From: CAVQWT01 sp963810815
GTDB taxonomy: Bacteria; Pseudomonadota; Gammaproteobacteria; Burkholderiales; Casimicrobiaceae
Direction: 5' to 3'
Assembly: GCA_963810815.1 (NCBI GenBank)
Contig: CAWEPB010000007.1
Location: 186,001-250,000 of the forward strand
DNA: 64,000 nt
Within the stretch, counting starts at the first letter, position 1. Each line of letters opens with the position of its first letter. Positions 33,107-44,339 of the stretch are shown in pieces. Both the position numbers and the translations under genes were made by a program. The notes beneath the pieces are model-generated. The model made no database searches and was not told the origin of the DNA. It saw only the letters and a list, made by a program, of their open reading frames with translations.

Positions 33107-33891
33107 GCGCCAGCGCGCCGCCGCTGGCCGGTCGCCACGCCGTCGTCACCGGCGCCGGCCGCGGCATCGGCCTCGCGATCGCGCGACGACTCGCCGCCGA
33201 CGGCGCGACGCTGACGCTGCTGGGCCGCGACGGCGCGCGGCTGGCCGCGGCGGCGCGCGGGCTGGGCGATGCCTGTGTCGCGCAGGCCGTCTGCGACGTC
33301 GGCGACCCCGCGGCGGTGCGGTCCACGTTCGACGCCATCGCCGACGCCGGGCGCGGCGTCGACATCCTGGTCAACAACGCCGGCATCGCGGCGAGCGCGA
33401 AGTTCGCCGCGACCGACGACGCGCTGTGGGCCGAGACGCTGCGCGTCAACCTGACCGGCGTCTTCCTGTGCACGCGCGCGGCGCTGCCCGCGCTGCTGGC
33501 GGCGCCCGCCGGTCGCATCGTCAGCATCGCGAGCACCGCCGGACTGACCGGGTACCCGTACGTGGCCGCCTACTGCGCCGCCAAGCACGGCGTGGTCGGC
33601 CTCACGCGCGCACTGGCGGCGGAACTGGCGGCGACGCGGGTGACGGTCAACGCGGTGTGCCCGGGCTATACCGACACCGACATCGTCGCCGAGGCCGTTT
33701 CGAACATCGTCGCGAAGACCGGACGCAGCGAGGATGCCGCCCGCGCCGCGCTGGCGGCCCGCAACCCGCAGGGCCGGCTGGTCGCCCCGGACGAAGTCGC
33801 CGCCGTGGTCGCGTGGCTCGCGCGCGCCGATGCGCAGGCGATCACCGGGCAGGCGCTGCCGGTGGCCGGCGGCGAAGTCATGGCGGGGTGA
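33103..33891 (+). CDS. Short-chain dehydrogenase/reductase
   Basis: 262-residue classical SDR. It has the TGAGRGIG nucleotide motif near residues 16-23, NNAGIA, catalytic Ser in IVSIASTAGLTGYPYVAAYCAAKHG with the YxxxK pair, and PGYTDTDIV. By position it probably acts as a 3-hydroxyacyl-CoA dehydrogenase in breakdown of the ring-derived CoA thioester. It overlaps the monooxygenase stop by four bases. Confidence 0.92.
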
Positions 33892-33895
33892 GCCG

Positions 33896-33928
33896 ACGAT
33901 GGGCCAACGATGAGCCAACGATGAGCGA
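33896..33928 (+). repeat. Three 11-bp repeats with an ATG in each reading frame at the marR start
   Basis: Units 33896-33906, 33907-33917 and 33918-33928 follow the pattern ACGATGRGCSA. Because 11 is not a multiple of three, the three ATGs (33899, 33910, 33921) lie in three different frames; only 33921 opens the MarR frame. Confidence 0.7.
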
Positions 33929-34424
33929 GCGCCTCGACACCCTGCGGCCGACCGACGTGGCGCCGGATCCGGAGTCGCGCCTGGCGGACGACGATCACGA
34001 TTCGCTGCGGCTGTGGCTGCGGCTCCTGACCTGCACGCTGATGATCGAGAAGCGCATCCGTTCGCAGCTGCGCGAGCAGTTCGCGACGACGCTGCCGCGC
34101 TTCGACCTGATGGCGCAGCTCGAACGCCATCCCGACGGGCTGCGGATGGGCGAGCTGTCGCAGCGGCTGATGGTGACCGGCGGCAACGTCACCGGGCTGG
34201 TCGACCAGCTGGTCGCCGAAGGGCTGGTGACCCGGGCGGCGACCTCGCGCGACCGGCGTGCGCTGGTGGTGAAGCTCACTGCGCGCGGCAAGGAGACCTT
34301 CGAAGCGATGGCCGGCGAGCACGAGCGCTGGATCGTCGAGATGCTGGGCGGCCTGCCCGCCGCCGAGCGCGAGCGCCTGCACGAGCTGCTGGGCGGCCTC
34401 AAGCGCGCGCTGACCGCCGCCTGA
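33921..34424 (+). CDS. MarR-family transcriptional regulator
   Basis: 167-residue winged-helix regulator. The MarR core is visible as MIEKRIRSQLREQFATTLPRFDLMAQLERHPDGLRMGELSQRLMVTGGNVTGLVDQLVAEGLVTRAATSRDRRALVVKLTARGKE. Being inside the CoA-dependent aromatic operon, it most likely senses an aryl-CoA and represses its own promoter at 30669-30696. This is inference from the family and position. The start is ATG 33921, the third of three staggered ATGs. Confidence 0.92.
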   Translation: MSERLDTLRPTDVAPDPESRLADDDHDSLRLWLRLLTCTLMIEKRIRSQLREQFATTLPRFDLMAQLERHPDGLRMGELSQRLMVTGGNVTGLVDQLVAEGLVTRAATSRDRRALVVKLTARGKETFEAMAGEHERWIVEMLGGLPAAERERLHELLGGLKRALTAA

Positions 34425-34437
34425 ACGGAGACCTGCG

Positions 34438-35292
34438 ATGACGAACCCCACCCCGGACGCGATGACCGCGCAGCGCCGACCGTTCGCCGGCTACCGGGCG
34501 ACGCACTTCCGCTACGAGGCCTCCGCCGACGGCAAGGTCGCGACGGTGACGCTCGACCGGCCCGGAAAGAAGAATCCGCTGACCTTCGATTCGTACGCGG
34601 AACTGCGCGACCTCTTCCGCGGGCTCGTGTACGCGAGCGACGTCAAGGCCGTCGTCGTCACCGGCGCCGGCGGCAACTTCAGCTCCGGCGGCGACGTCCA
34701 CGAGATCATCGGCCCGCTGACGACGATGGCGGCGCCGGAGCTGCTGGCGTTCACGCGGATGACCGGCGACCTGGTGAAGGCGATCCGCCACTGCCCGCAG
34801 CCCGTCGTTGCCGCGGTCGACGGTGTGTGCGCCGGCGCGGGGGCGATGATCGCACTGGCGGCGGACCTGCGGCTCGGCACGCCGGCCGCGAAGACGGCGT
34901 TCCTGTTCGTCCGCGTCGGGCTCGCCGGCGCCGACATGGGCGCCTGCGCGCTGCTGCCGCGGACCGTCGGCCAGGGGCGCGCGGCCGAGCTGCTGTTCAC
35001 CGGTCGGTCGATGAGCGCCGACGAGGGCAGCGCCTGGGGCTTCTTCAACCGGGTCGTCGCCGCCGATGCCCTGGCCGCCGAAGCCGCGGCGATGGCGCGC
35101 GCGCTGGCCGACGGGCCGACCTTCGCCCACGCCGTCACCAAGACGCTGCTGCACCAGGCCTGGGCGCTGGACCTCGACGCGGAAATCGAGGCCGAGGCGC
35201 AGGCGCAGGCGCTGTGCATGCAGACGGCGGATTTCCGCCGCGCCTACGAGGCGTTCGCCGCGAAGCGCACACCGCGCTTCGAGGGCAACTGA
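34438..35292 (+). CDS. Enoyl-CoA hydratase/isomerase family protein
   Basis: 284-residue crotonase-fold enzyme. The oxyanion-hole region GAGGNFSSGGDVHEI (about residues 77-91) and the second turn GVCAGAGAMIALAADLRL are present. The usual second catalytic glutamate position reads GLAGADMGACALLPRTVGQGRA, where Asp/Ala replace the canonical Glu pattern, so it may be a hydrolase or lyase variant rather than a plain hydratase. Homologues sit in 2-aminobenzoyl-CoA clusters. It starts 13 bases after marR. Confidence 0.88.
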   Translation: MTNPTPDAMTAQRRPFAGYRATHFRYEASADGKVATVTLDRPGKKNPLTFDSYAELRDLFRGLVYASDVKAVVVTGAGGNFSSGGDVHEIIGPLTTMAAPELLAFTRMTGDLVKAIRHCPQPVVAAVDGVCAGAGAMIALAADLRLGTPAAKTAFLFVRVGLAGADMGACALLPRTVGQGRAAELLFTGRSMSADEGSAWGFFNRVVAADALAAEAAAMARALADGPTFAHAVTKTLLHQAWALDLDAEIEAEAQAQALCMQTADFRRAYEAFAAKRTPRFEGN

Positions 35293-35302
35293 ACGGCAGC
35301 CG

Positions 35303-36537
<1,235 letters not shown>

Positions 36538-36541
<4 letters not shown>

Positions 36542-38181
36542 CGACCAGTGCGCACGTCGACAGCTTCGCGCGCGACCACCTGCCGCCGCGCGACCAGTGG
36601 CCGGAGCTGGTGTTCGACCTGCCTCGGCTCCGGTACCCCGAGCGGCTCAACATCGCGGCCGAGCTGCTCGAGCGCGCGGTGCGCGAGGGCCGCGGCGAGC
36701 GCCTGGCCGTGCTCTCGCCGGAGGGCGTGCGCTGGACCTACGCCGAACTCGACGCTCGGGCGAGCCGGATCGCGCGCGTGCTGGTCGACGACCTCGGCGT
36801 CGTTCCCGGCAACCGCGTGCTGCTGCGCGGGCCGAACACGCCGGCGATGGCCGCGTGCTGGTTCGCGGTGATGAAGGCCGGCGCGATCGCCGTCGCGACG
36901 ATGCCGCTGCTGCGCGCACGGGAACTGGTCGACGTCGTCACCAAGGCGCGGATCACGCACGCCCTGTGCGATTCGCGCCTCGCCGCGGAACTCGACCTCG
37001 CGCGTGCCGCCTGCCCGACGCTGGCGACGGTGGCGCATTTCGCGACCGACGCCGCCGACGGGATCGAACGGCGCGCCGCCGCCAAGTCCCCGGGGTTTCC
37101 GGCGGTCGACACCGCGGCCGACGACGTCGCGTTCATCGCCTTCACCTCGGGCACCACCGGCACGCCGAAGGGCACGATGCACTTCCATCGCGACGCGCTC
37201 GCCGCCTGCGACTGCTGGCCGCCGGAGATGCTGAAGGCGACGGCCGACGACCTCTTCACCGGCAGCCCGCCGCTCGCGTTCACCTTCGGGCTGGGCGGGC
37301 TGCTGCTCTTTCCGCTGCGCATCGGCGCGGCGACGCTGCTGGTCGAGCGGCCCGGGCCGGAGGCGCTGCTCGCGGCGATCGAGTCGTACCGGACGACGGT
37401 GCTGTTCACCGCGCCGACGTCGTACCGCGCGATGGCGCAGCTCGCGGCCGGTCGCGATCTGTCGTCGCTGCGCAAGTGCGTTGCGGCGGGCGAGGCGCTG
37501 CCCGCGGCGACCCGCGCGCTGTGGAAGCAGGCCACCGGCATCGAGATCATCGACGGCATCGGCGCGACCGAGATGCTGCACATCTTCATTTCGCACCCGG
37601 ACGACGATGCGAAGCCCGGCGCCACCGGCAAGGTGGTGCCCGGCTACCGCGCCTGCGTGATGGACGACGCCGGCCGGCCGCTGCCTCCCGGGCAGGTGGG
37701 CCGGCTGGCCGTCAAGGGTCCGACCGGCTGCCGCTATCTCGACGACGAGCGGCAGCGGAATTACGTGCAGGGCGGCTGGAACTACACCGGCGACGCCTAT
37801 CTCGTCGACGAGGAGGGCTGGTTCGTCTACCAGGCCCGCACCGACGACATGATCGTCTCGGCGGGCTACAACATCGCCGGGCCCGAGGTCGAGGGTGCGC
37901 TGCTGCTGCACCCGGCGGTCGCCGAATGCGGCGTCGTCGCCGCACCCGACGACGAGCGCGGCGCGATCGTCAAGGCCTACGTGGTGCTGAAGGAGGGCTG
38001 CACGCCGGACGCCGCGCTGGTGCGCGCGCTGCAGGACCACGTCAAGGCGACGATCGCGCCGTACAAGTATCCGCGGGCGGTCGAGTTCGTCGAGGCGCTG
38101 CCGCGGACGGAGACCGGGAAGCTGCAGCGCTTCCGGCTGCGCCAGATGGCCGAGGCCGATGCGCGGGGCGAGGCGCCATGA
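36538..38181 (+). CDS. 2-aminobenzoate-CoA ligase (benzoate-CoA ligase family)
   Basis: 547-residue AMP-forming aryl-CoA synthetase that would activate anthranilate (2-aminobenzoate) to its CoA thioester, the entry step. AMP-binding motif FTSGTTGTPKGTMH, the DGIGATEMLHIFISH A5-like motif, YVQGGWNYTGDAYLVDEEGW, YNIAGPEVE and the C-terminal lysine motif PRTETGKLQRFRLR are all intact. The immediate neighbourhood of the monooxygenase/reductase supports anthranilate over benzoate as substrate. AGGGAGG lies just before the ATG. Confidence 0.9.
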
Positions 38182-38672
38182 GCCCGACCGGCCGCCCCGA
38201 GGGCGAATACCGGAGTGCGCAGCACGAAGGTAATCCAGTGAGCGACACGTCGACCGCGCCGGCGCTCCGCCACGGCGGACTCGCGCTGCTGCAGCCGCCG
38301 GGCTGGGCGGCACCCAAGGGCTATTCCAACGGCGTCGCCGCCCGCGGCACGCTGGTGTTCGTCGGCGGCCAGATCGGGTGGAACGCCCGGCAGCAGTTCG
38401 AGGCGACCGATTTCGTCGGCCAGGCGCGCGCCGCGCTGGAGAACGTCGTCGCCGTGCTGGCGGCCGCCGGCGCGCGGCCGGAGCACCTCGTCCGCCTGAC
38501 CTGGTACGTCGTCGACAAGCACGAGTACCTCGCCAGCCTGAAGGCGCTGGGCGCCGTCTACCGCGAGGTCGTCGGCCGCCACTACCCGGCGATGACGGCG
38601 GTCGCGGTGGCGGCGCTGGTCGAGGATGCGGCGCGGGTCGAGATCGAGGCGACGGCGGTGATCCCCGATTGA
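38178..38672 (+). CDS. RidA-family enamine/imine deaminase
   Basis: RidA (YjgF/YER057c/UK114) family protein, 164 residues from ATG 38178, which overlaps the ligase stop. A GTG at 38238 with GAAGG upstream would give a 144-residue protein closer to the family norm. Core motifs are GYSNGVAARGTLVFVGGQIGWN and YPAMTAVAVAALVEDAARVEIEATAVI, including the substrate-binding Arg equivalent. RidA hydrolyses enamines and imines, and the product of the monooxygenase/reductase is a ring enamine, so this gene may release ammonia in the pathway. That link is inference. Confidence 0.9.
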   Translation: MSPTGRPEGEYRSAQHEGNPVSDTSTAPALRHGGLALLQPPGWAAPKGYSNGVAARGTLVFVGGQIGWNARQQFEATDFVGQARAALENVVAVLAAAGARPEHLVRLTWYVVDKHEYLASLKALGAVYREVVGRHYPAMTAVAVAALVEDAARVEIEATAVIPD

Positions 38673-38902
38673 GCGGGTGCGGGCACGGCGCCGCCTCGGC
38701 GGCGGACCGTCCGCGCGAGGCGCCGGTCGGGCTGTGCGCGAGGCGGGGCCGGCCGTGCGCGCCGCGGCGGCGTCTGCTTGATTCGCCGCATGGACGGCAC
38801 GCGCCGCGGAGCGCGATAATCACCGGCCGCCCCGCGATTTCCCTGCCCGACCCGGCCCAACCCCGCCCGCGCCCCGTCCCGGGCCTTCGCACGAGTGACC
38901 CC

Positions 38903-40102
<1,200 letters not shown>

Positions 40103-40113
40103 CGGCGGCGGCG

Positions 40114-40758
40114 ATGAAGCTGCACGATTACTTCCGCTCGTCGGCCGCATACCGCGTCCGCATCGCGCTGAATCTCAAGGGCCTGACCGCCGAGCGCGCC
40201 TTCGTCCACCTGCGCCGCGGCGCACAGCACGCCGACGACTACCGCGCGCTCAATCCGCAGGGCCTGGTCCCGGCGCTGGAAACCGACGACGGCGTGGTGA
40301 TCACGCAGTCGCTGGCGATCATCGAGTACCTCGACGAGACGCACCCGGCGCCGCCGCTGCTGCCCGCGGACGCCCTCGGGCGCGCACGGGTGCGCAGCAT
40401 CGCGCTGGCGATCGCCTGCGACATCCACCCGCTCAACAACCTGCGCGTGCTGCAGTACCTGACCGGCACGCTCGGCGTGCCCGAGGGGAAGAAGGACGGC
40501 TGGTATCGGTACTGGTGCGACACCGGGCTCGAGGCGCTCGAGCGCCGGCTCGCCGCCGACGCCGCGACCGGCGTGTTCTGCCACGGCGATGCGCCGACGC
40601 TGGCCGACGCGTGCCTGGTGCCGCAGCTGGCCAACGCGCGGCGGATGGCGGTCGACGTGGCGGCGTTCCCGACCCTGCTGCGCATCGACGCCGCCTGCCA
40701 GGCGCTGCCGGCGTTCGCCGCCGCCGCGCCGTCGCGCCAACCCGACGCCGAACCCTGA
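40114..40758 (+). CDS. maiA: Maleylacetoacetate/maleylpyruvate isomerase (zeta-class GST)
   Basis: 214-residue zeta glutathione transferase. The MKLHDYFRSSAAYRVRIALNLKGL start with the SSxxxRVRIAL signature and NPQGLVPALETDDGVVITQSLAIIEYLDE glutathione site are intact, as is DIHPLNNLRVLQYL. It could isomerise maleylpyruvate (gentisate path) or maleylacetoacetate (homogentisate path). It starts 11 bases after gcdH and precedes a fumarylpyruvate-hydrolase-type gene, which favours maleylpyruvate. Confidence 0.92.
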   Translation: MKLHDYFRSSAAYRVRIALNLKGLTAERAFVHLRRGAQHADDYRALNPQGLVPALETDDGVVITQSLAIIEYLDETHPAPPLLPADALGRARVRSIALAIACDIHPLNNLRVLQYLTGTLGVPEGKKDGWYRYWCDTGLEALERRLAADAATGVFCHGDAPTLADACLVPQLANARRMAVDVAAFPTLLRIDAACQALPAFAAAAPSRQPDAEP

Positions 40759-40772
40759 CCGGAGCCGCACCG

Positions 40773-41483
40773 ATGACCTACGCGTTCAAACCCTGGGACC
40801 TGCCGGCCGTGCCGGTCGCGGGCACCGACCTGCTGTTCCCCGTTCGCCACATCTACTGCGTCGGCCGCAACTACGCCGAGCACGCCGCCGAAATGGGCGG
40901 CGACGCGACGAAGGAGCCGCCGTTCTTCTTCACCAAGCCGGCCGACGCCGTGGTGCCGGTGGTCCCGCCCGCCGTCGGGCGCCTCGCGTATCCGCTGGCG
41001 ACGAAGAACCTGCACCACGAGGTCGAGCTCGTCGTCGCGATCGGCCAACGCGGCGTCCGGGTCGCCGCCGAGCGCGCGCTCGACCTCGTCTACGGCTACG
41101 CGACCGGCCTCGACATGACCCGGCGCGATCTGCAGAACGACATGCGCGAGAAGAAGCGGCCGTGGGACATCGGCAAGTCGTTCGCGCAGGCGGCGCCGAT
41201 CGGCCCGATCCATCGGGTCGCCGACGCGGGGCATCCGGCGAAGGGCGAGATCCGGGTGGCCGTCAACGGCGTGGTGAAGCAGCACGGCGATCTCGCGGAC
41301 ATGATCTGGGACGTCGCGCACACCCTTGCGTTCCTGTCGCAGCTGTACGAGCTGCTGCCGGGCGACCTCGTCTACACCGGCACGCCGTCGGGCGTGGGGC
41401 CGGTGGTGCCCGGCGACCGGCTCGACGCGTCGATCGCGGGGCTCTCGCCGCTGGCGATCGTCGTCGATCCGCCGGCAGCCTGA
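40773..41483 (+). CDS. Fumarylacetoacetate hydrolase family protein (fumarylpyruvate hydrolase-like)
   Basis: 236-residue FAH-fold enzyme. Conserved parts are YCVGRNYAEHAAEMG, PFFFTKPADAVV, the metal-binding LHHEVELVV with paired glutamates, TGLDMTRRDLQ and PGDLVYTGTPSGVGPV. The small size and sequence style match NagK-like fumarylpyruvate hydrolases. Paired with the isomerase it forms the last two steps of gentisate breakdown, yet no gentisate dioxygenase is in the window. Confidence 0.9.
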   Translation: MTYAFKPWDLPAVPVAGTDLLFPVRHIYCVGRNYAEHAAEMGGDATKEPPFFFTKPADAVVPVVPPAVGRLAYPLATKNLHHEVELVVAIGQRGVRVAAERALDLVYGYATGLDMTRRDLQNDMREKKRPWDIGKSFAQAAPIGPIHRVADAGHPAKGEIRVAVNGVVKQHGDLADMIWDVAHTLAFLSQLYELLPGDLVYTGTPSGVGPVVPGDRLDASIAGLSPLAIVVDPPAA

Positions 41484-41494
41484 GCGGGCCGCGG

Positions 41495-42346
41495 ATGGAG
41501 TTCACGCCGGAGTTCGTCGAGCGCGGCTACAACAACCGGGCCGCGGTGCCGGACCACCCGCGGTGGTTCGCCCGCTACGCCGAGCTGTCGGCGGCGGCGG
41601 TCGCGGCGCTCGCGCCGCAACGCGACCTGCGGTACGGGCCGGGGCCGAAGGAAACGCTCGACCTCTTCGTCCCGCCGTCGCGGGCGCGGGGGACGTTCGC
41701 GTTCATCCACGGGGGCTACTGGCGGGCGCTGGACAAGGCGGACTTCTCGTTCGTGGCCACGCCGCTGGTCGCCGAGGGTTACGCGGTCGCGAACGTCAAC
41801 TACGACCTCTGCCCGGACGTGTCGATCGCGACCATCGTCGGCCAGATCGTCCGCGCGGTGACGTGGCTCGCGCGCGACGGCGCGGTCCACGGTGCCGTCG
41901 GCCCGCTGGTCGTCGGCGGACATTCGGCGGGCGGACACCTCGCGGCGATGCTGTGGACGATCGACTGGGCGCTGGCGGGATTCGGCCGGGCGCCGTTCGT
42001 GGCCGGACTGTCGCTGTCGGGCGTGCACGACCTCGCGCCGATGGTGCAGTTCTCGTTCAACGCCGACTTCAGGCTCGATGCGGCGGGGGCGGCGCAACTG
42101 TCGCCGGCGCGGCTCGAGCCGCGGGTCGACGCGCCGCTGCTGGTGGCGGTCGGCGGCAGCGAAACCTCGGAGTTCCTGCGGCAGGCCCGGCTGCAGTGGG
42201 AGGCGTGGCCCGCGCAGCGGCCGCCGGACTCGACCGGGCCCCTGGTGCTGGCCGGCAAGGACCACTTCAGCGTCGTCGCCGACCACGCCGACGCGCAGAG
42301 CGAACTCACGCGCGCCGTCCTCGCGCTGTTCCGCCCGCGGGATTGA
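41495..42346 (+). CDS. Alpha/beta hydrolase, kynurenine formamidase-like
   Basis: 283-residue alpha/beta hydrolase with the oxyanion motif FIHGGYWRALDK (HGGYW) and nucleophile elbow GGHSAGGHLAAML. The acid and base may be in SETSEF and DHFSVVADH. HGGYW plus GHSAGG is the pattern of arylformamidases (AFMID type), which turn N-formylkynurenine into kynurenine. In this setting a kynurenine-to-anthranilate supply is attractive, but no kynureninase or tryptophan dioxygenase is seen here, so an esterase role is possible too. Confidence 0.8.
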   Translation: MEFTPEFVERGYNNRAAVPDHPRWFARYAELSAAAVAALAPQRDLRYGPGPKETLDLFVPPSRARGTFAFIHGGYWRALDKADFSFVATPLVAEGYAVANVNYDLCPDVSIATIVGQIVRAVTWLARDGAVHGAVGPLVVGGHSAGGHLAAMLWTIDWALAGFGRAPFVAGLSLSGVHDLAPMVQFSFNADFRLDAAGAAQLSPARLEPRVDAPLLVAVGGSETSEFLRQARLQWEAWPAQRPPDSTGPLVLAGKDHFSVVADHADAQSELTRAVLALFRPRD

Positions 42347-42398
42347 CAACTGACTTCGGGTCACTTACGCTCGCCGGCGAAATGACCCGAAGTCAGTT
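42343..42398 (+). promoter_or_regulatory. Promoter and 16-bp perfect inverted repeat upstream of the TetR-RND operon
   Basis: AACTGACTTCGGGTCA (42348-42363) and its exact reverse complement (42383-42398) are 19 bases apart. Each arm also carries a smaller dyad, TGAC-N5-GTCA. TTGACA at 42343-42348 and a weak TACGCT at 42366-42371 place the promoter over the first arm. This is the classic layout of an autoregulated TetR operator. Confidence 0.75.
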
Positions 42399-42419
42399 AC
42401 GGGCAGGGAGCGCAGCAAC

Positions 42420-43100
42420 ATGGTCATCCGCCAGCGGGCCATCCAGGCCGAAGACAAGCAGGAACGCCACGACGCCATCCTCGATGCGGCGGCGCGGCTG
42501 CTGCTGCGCTCGCCCGAGCGCGTCGCCAGCGTGGCCGAGGTCGCCGAGGAGGCGGGTCTCGCCAAGGGCACCGTCTACCTCTATTTCGCCAGCAAGGAAG
42601 AGCTGCTGCTCGCCGTCCACGAGCGCGGCATCGACGGCTTCTTCCGGCAGGTGATCGCGCTGGTCGAGGGCGAGGGCCCCGTCCGCATCGACGACATGCT
42701 GGCGCTGACGCAGCGCCACCTGGTCGTGCCGCCGCTGTTCCTGCCGCTGGCGGCCAGGTGCTTCGGCCTGATGGCGCACAGCCTCCCGCCCGCCGCCGCC
42801 GCGGCGTTCAAGGGACGCATGGCCGGACGCCTGGAGCGCGCCGGCGCGGGCCTGGAACGCCATTTCGGCGACCTCGCACCGGGCGAAGGCGTCGCGCTGC
42901 TGCGCCGCAGTTACGCGCTGATCATCGGCCTCTGGCAGATGTCGGCGACGACGGGCGGCGCCGAGGGCTGCGCGATGGCGGGTCCGGGGTCGTCGCCGGT
43001 GTTCGCCTGGTCCTACGCCGCCGAGGTCGACCGCGCGCTGCGCCGGTTGTGGCAGGGCAGCGTCGGGGGCGAGGCCGCGCGGGCGGAGGAAGCGGGTTGA
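42420..43100 (+). CDS. TetR-family transcriptional regulator
   Basis: 226-residue regulator. The DNA-binding domain is KQERHDAILDAAARLLLRSPERVASVAEVAEEAGLAKGTVYLYFASKEELLLAVHERG (residues ~15-70), followed by a ligand-binding region with a hydrophobic C-terminal half. It is the first gene before an RND adaptor and pump, so it most likely represses the efflux operon through the inverted repeat at 42348-42398. Confidence 0.93.
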   Translation: MVIRQRAIQAEDKQERHDAILDAAARLLLRSPERVASVAEVAEEAGLAKGTVYLYFASKEELLLAVHERGIDGFFRQVIALVEGEGPVRIDDMLALTQRHLVVPPLFLPLAARCFGLMAHSLPPAAAAAFKGRMAGRLERAGAGLERHFGDLAPGEGVALLRRSYALIIGLWQMSATTGGAEGCAMAGPGSSPVFAWSYAAEVDRALRRLWQGSVGGEAARAEEAG

Positions 43101-44320
43101 GCGCCGCCCGGGCCTTCGGGAGGGTGGCGGCGCTGGCCGCGCTGGCCGCGCTCGGCGCCTGCGCCAAGCACGAGCCGCCGCCGCCGCCGGTGCGGCCGGT
43201 GCAGCTCGTCGCCGTGCAGACCGGCGGCGCAACGCCGGTCGCCGTCTTCGCCGGCGAAGTGAAGCCGCGCCGCGAAGCCGACCTCGCCTTCCGCGTCGGC
43301 GGCAAGGTGACGAGCCGCAGCGTCGACGTCGGCGCGCGCGTGCGCCGGGGCCAGGTGCTGGCAAGCCTGGATCCGTCCGACGTCGCGCTGCAGGCCGAGA
43401 GCGCCAAGGCGGGCGTTGCCGCCACCGAGACCGAGTGGAAGTACGCGCAGGCCGAGTTCGACCGTTACCGGAACCTGCACGCGCAGAACTTCGTCAGCGC
43501 CAGCGCGCTCGACCAGAAGCGCAATGCGCGCGACGCGACGCTGGCGCGCTACGAGCAGGCGAAGGCGCAGCTCGCCGTGGCGCAGAACCAGGCCGCGTAC
43601 GCGACGCTGGTCGCGACCGGCGACGGCGTGATCACCGCGGTCAGCGTCGAGGCGGGACAGGTGGTGACGGCCGGCCAGGTGGTGATGAAGCTTGCCGACG
43701 AGTCCGAGCGCGAGATCGCGATCGCGGTGCCGGAGAACCGCCTGGCCGAACTGAAGTCGGCGCGCCGGATCGTGGCGTTCCTCTGGGCGAACCCGCAGCA
43801 GCTCTATCCGGCGACGGTGCGCGAGATCGCGCCGTCGGTCGATCCGGTCACGCGGACCTTCGCCGTACGCGTCGCGGTGCCGTCCGGCGACGCCGCGCTG
43901 CAATGGGGAATGACGGCGAACGTCGCGCTGACGGCCGAGGGTCCGCCCGACGCCGCGCTGCTGCCGCTGTCGAGCCTGCATCGCCAGGGTGCGACGCCGG
44001 CGGTCTGGGTCTACGACCCGGCGACGCGGCAGGTGGCGCTGCACCCCGTCACCGTCGCGCAGTACCGCGAGGACGGCGTGGTCGTCCGCGGCCTCGCCAA
44101 CGGCGAGTGGGTGGTCGCCGCCGGCGTGCAGAAGCTGCAGCCCGGACAGACGGTGCGGCCCTACGAGGGCGGCGGTGCCGCGGTGCCGGCGACCGTGCCG
44201 GCGGCGCCCGCCGGGGCCACCGCGCCCGCGGCGCCCGCCGGGGCCGTCGCGCCCGCGGCGCCCGCAGCGCCCACAGCGCCCGCAGTGCCGGCCCCCGCCG
44301 CGCCGGCCCCGAAGTCCTGA
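43097..44320 (+). CDS. RND efflux periplasmic adaptor (membrane fusion protein), lipoprotein
   Basis: 407 residues from a TTG start at 43097, which overlaps the tetR stop and has GGAGGAA five to six bases upstream. The signal peptide ends in the lipobox LGAC (lipid-anchored Cys22). The barrel-sandwich/lipoyl part is PRREADLAFRVGGKVTSRSVDVGARVRRGQVLASLDPSD, with a hairpin coil (ATETEWKYAQAEFDRYRNL) and TPAVWVYDPATRQVALHPVTVAQ. The last ~45 residues are an Ala/Pro-rich tail made by small DNA repeats, which is not usual for adaptors. Confidence 0.92.
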   Translation: MSAARAFGRVAALAALAALGACAKHEPPPPPVRPVQLVAVQTGGATPVAVFAGEVKPRREADLAFRVGGKVTSRSVDVGARVRRGQVLASLDPSDVALQAESAKAGVAATETEWKYAQAEFDRYRNLHAQNFVSASALDQKRNARDATLARYEQAKAQLAVAQNQAAYATLVATGDGVITAVSVEAGQVVTAGQVVMKLADESEREIAIAVPENRLAELKSARRIVAFLWANPQQLYPATVREIAPSVDPVTRTFAVRVAVPSGDAALQWGMTANVALTAEGPPDAALLPLSSLHRQGATPAVWVYDPATRQVALHPVTVAQYREDGVVVRGLANGEWVVAAGVQKLQPGQTVRPYEGGGAAVPATVPAAPAGATAPAAPAGAVAPAAPAAPTAPAVPAPAAPAPKS

Positions 44321-44339
44321 CGCCTCCGGGCCTGCCGCG

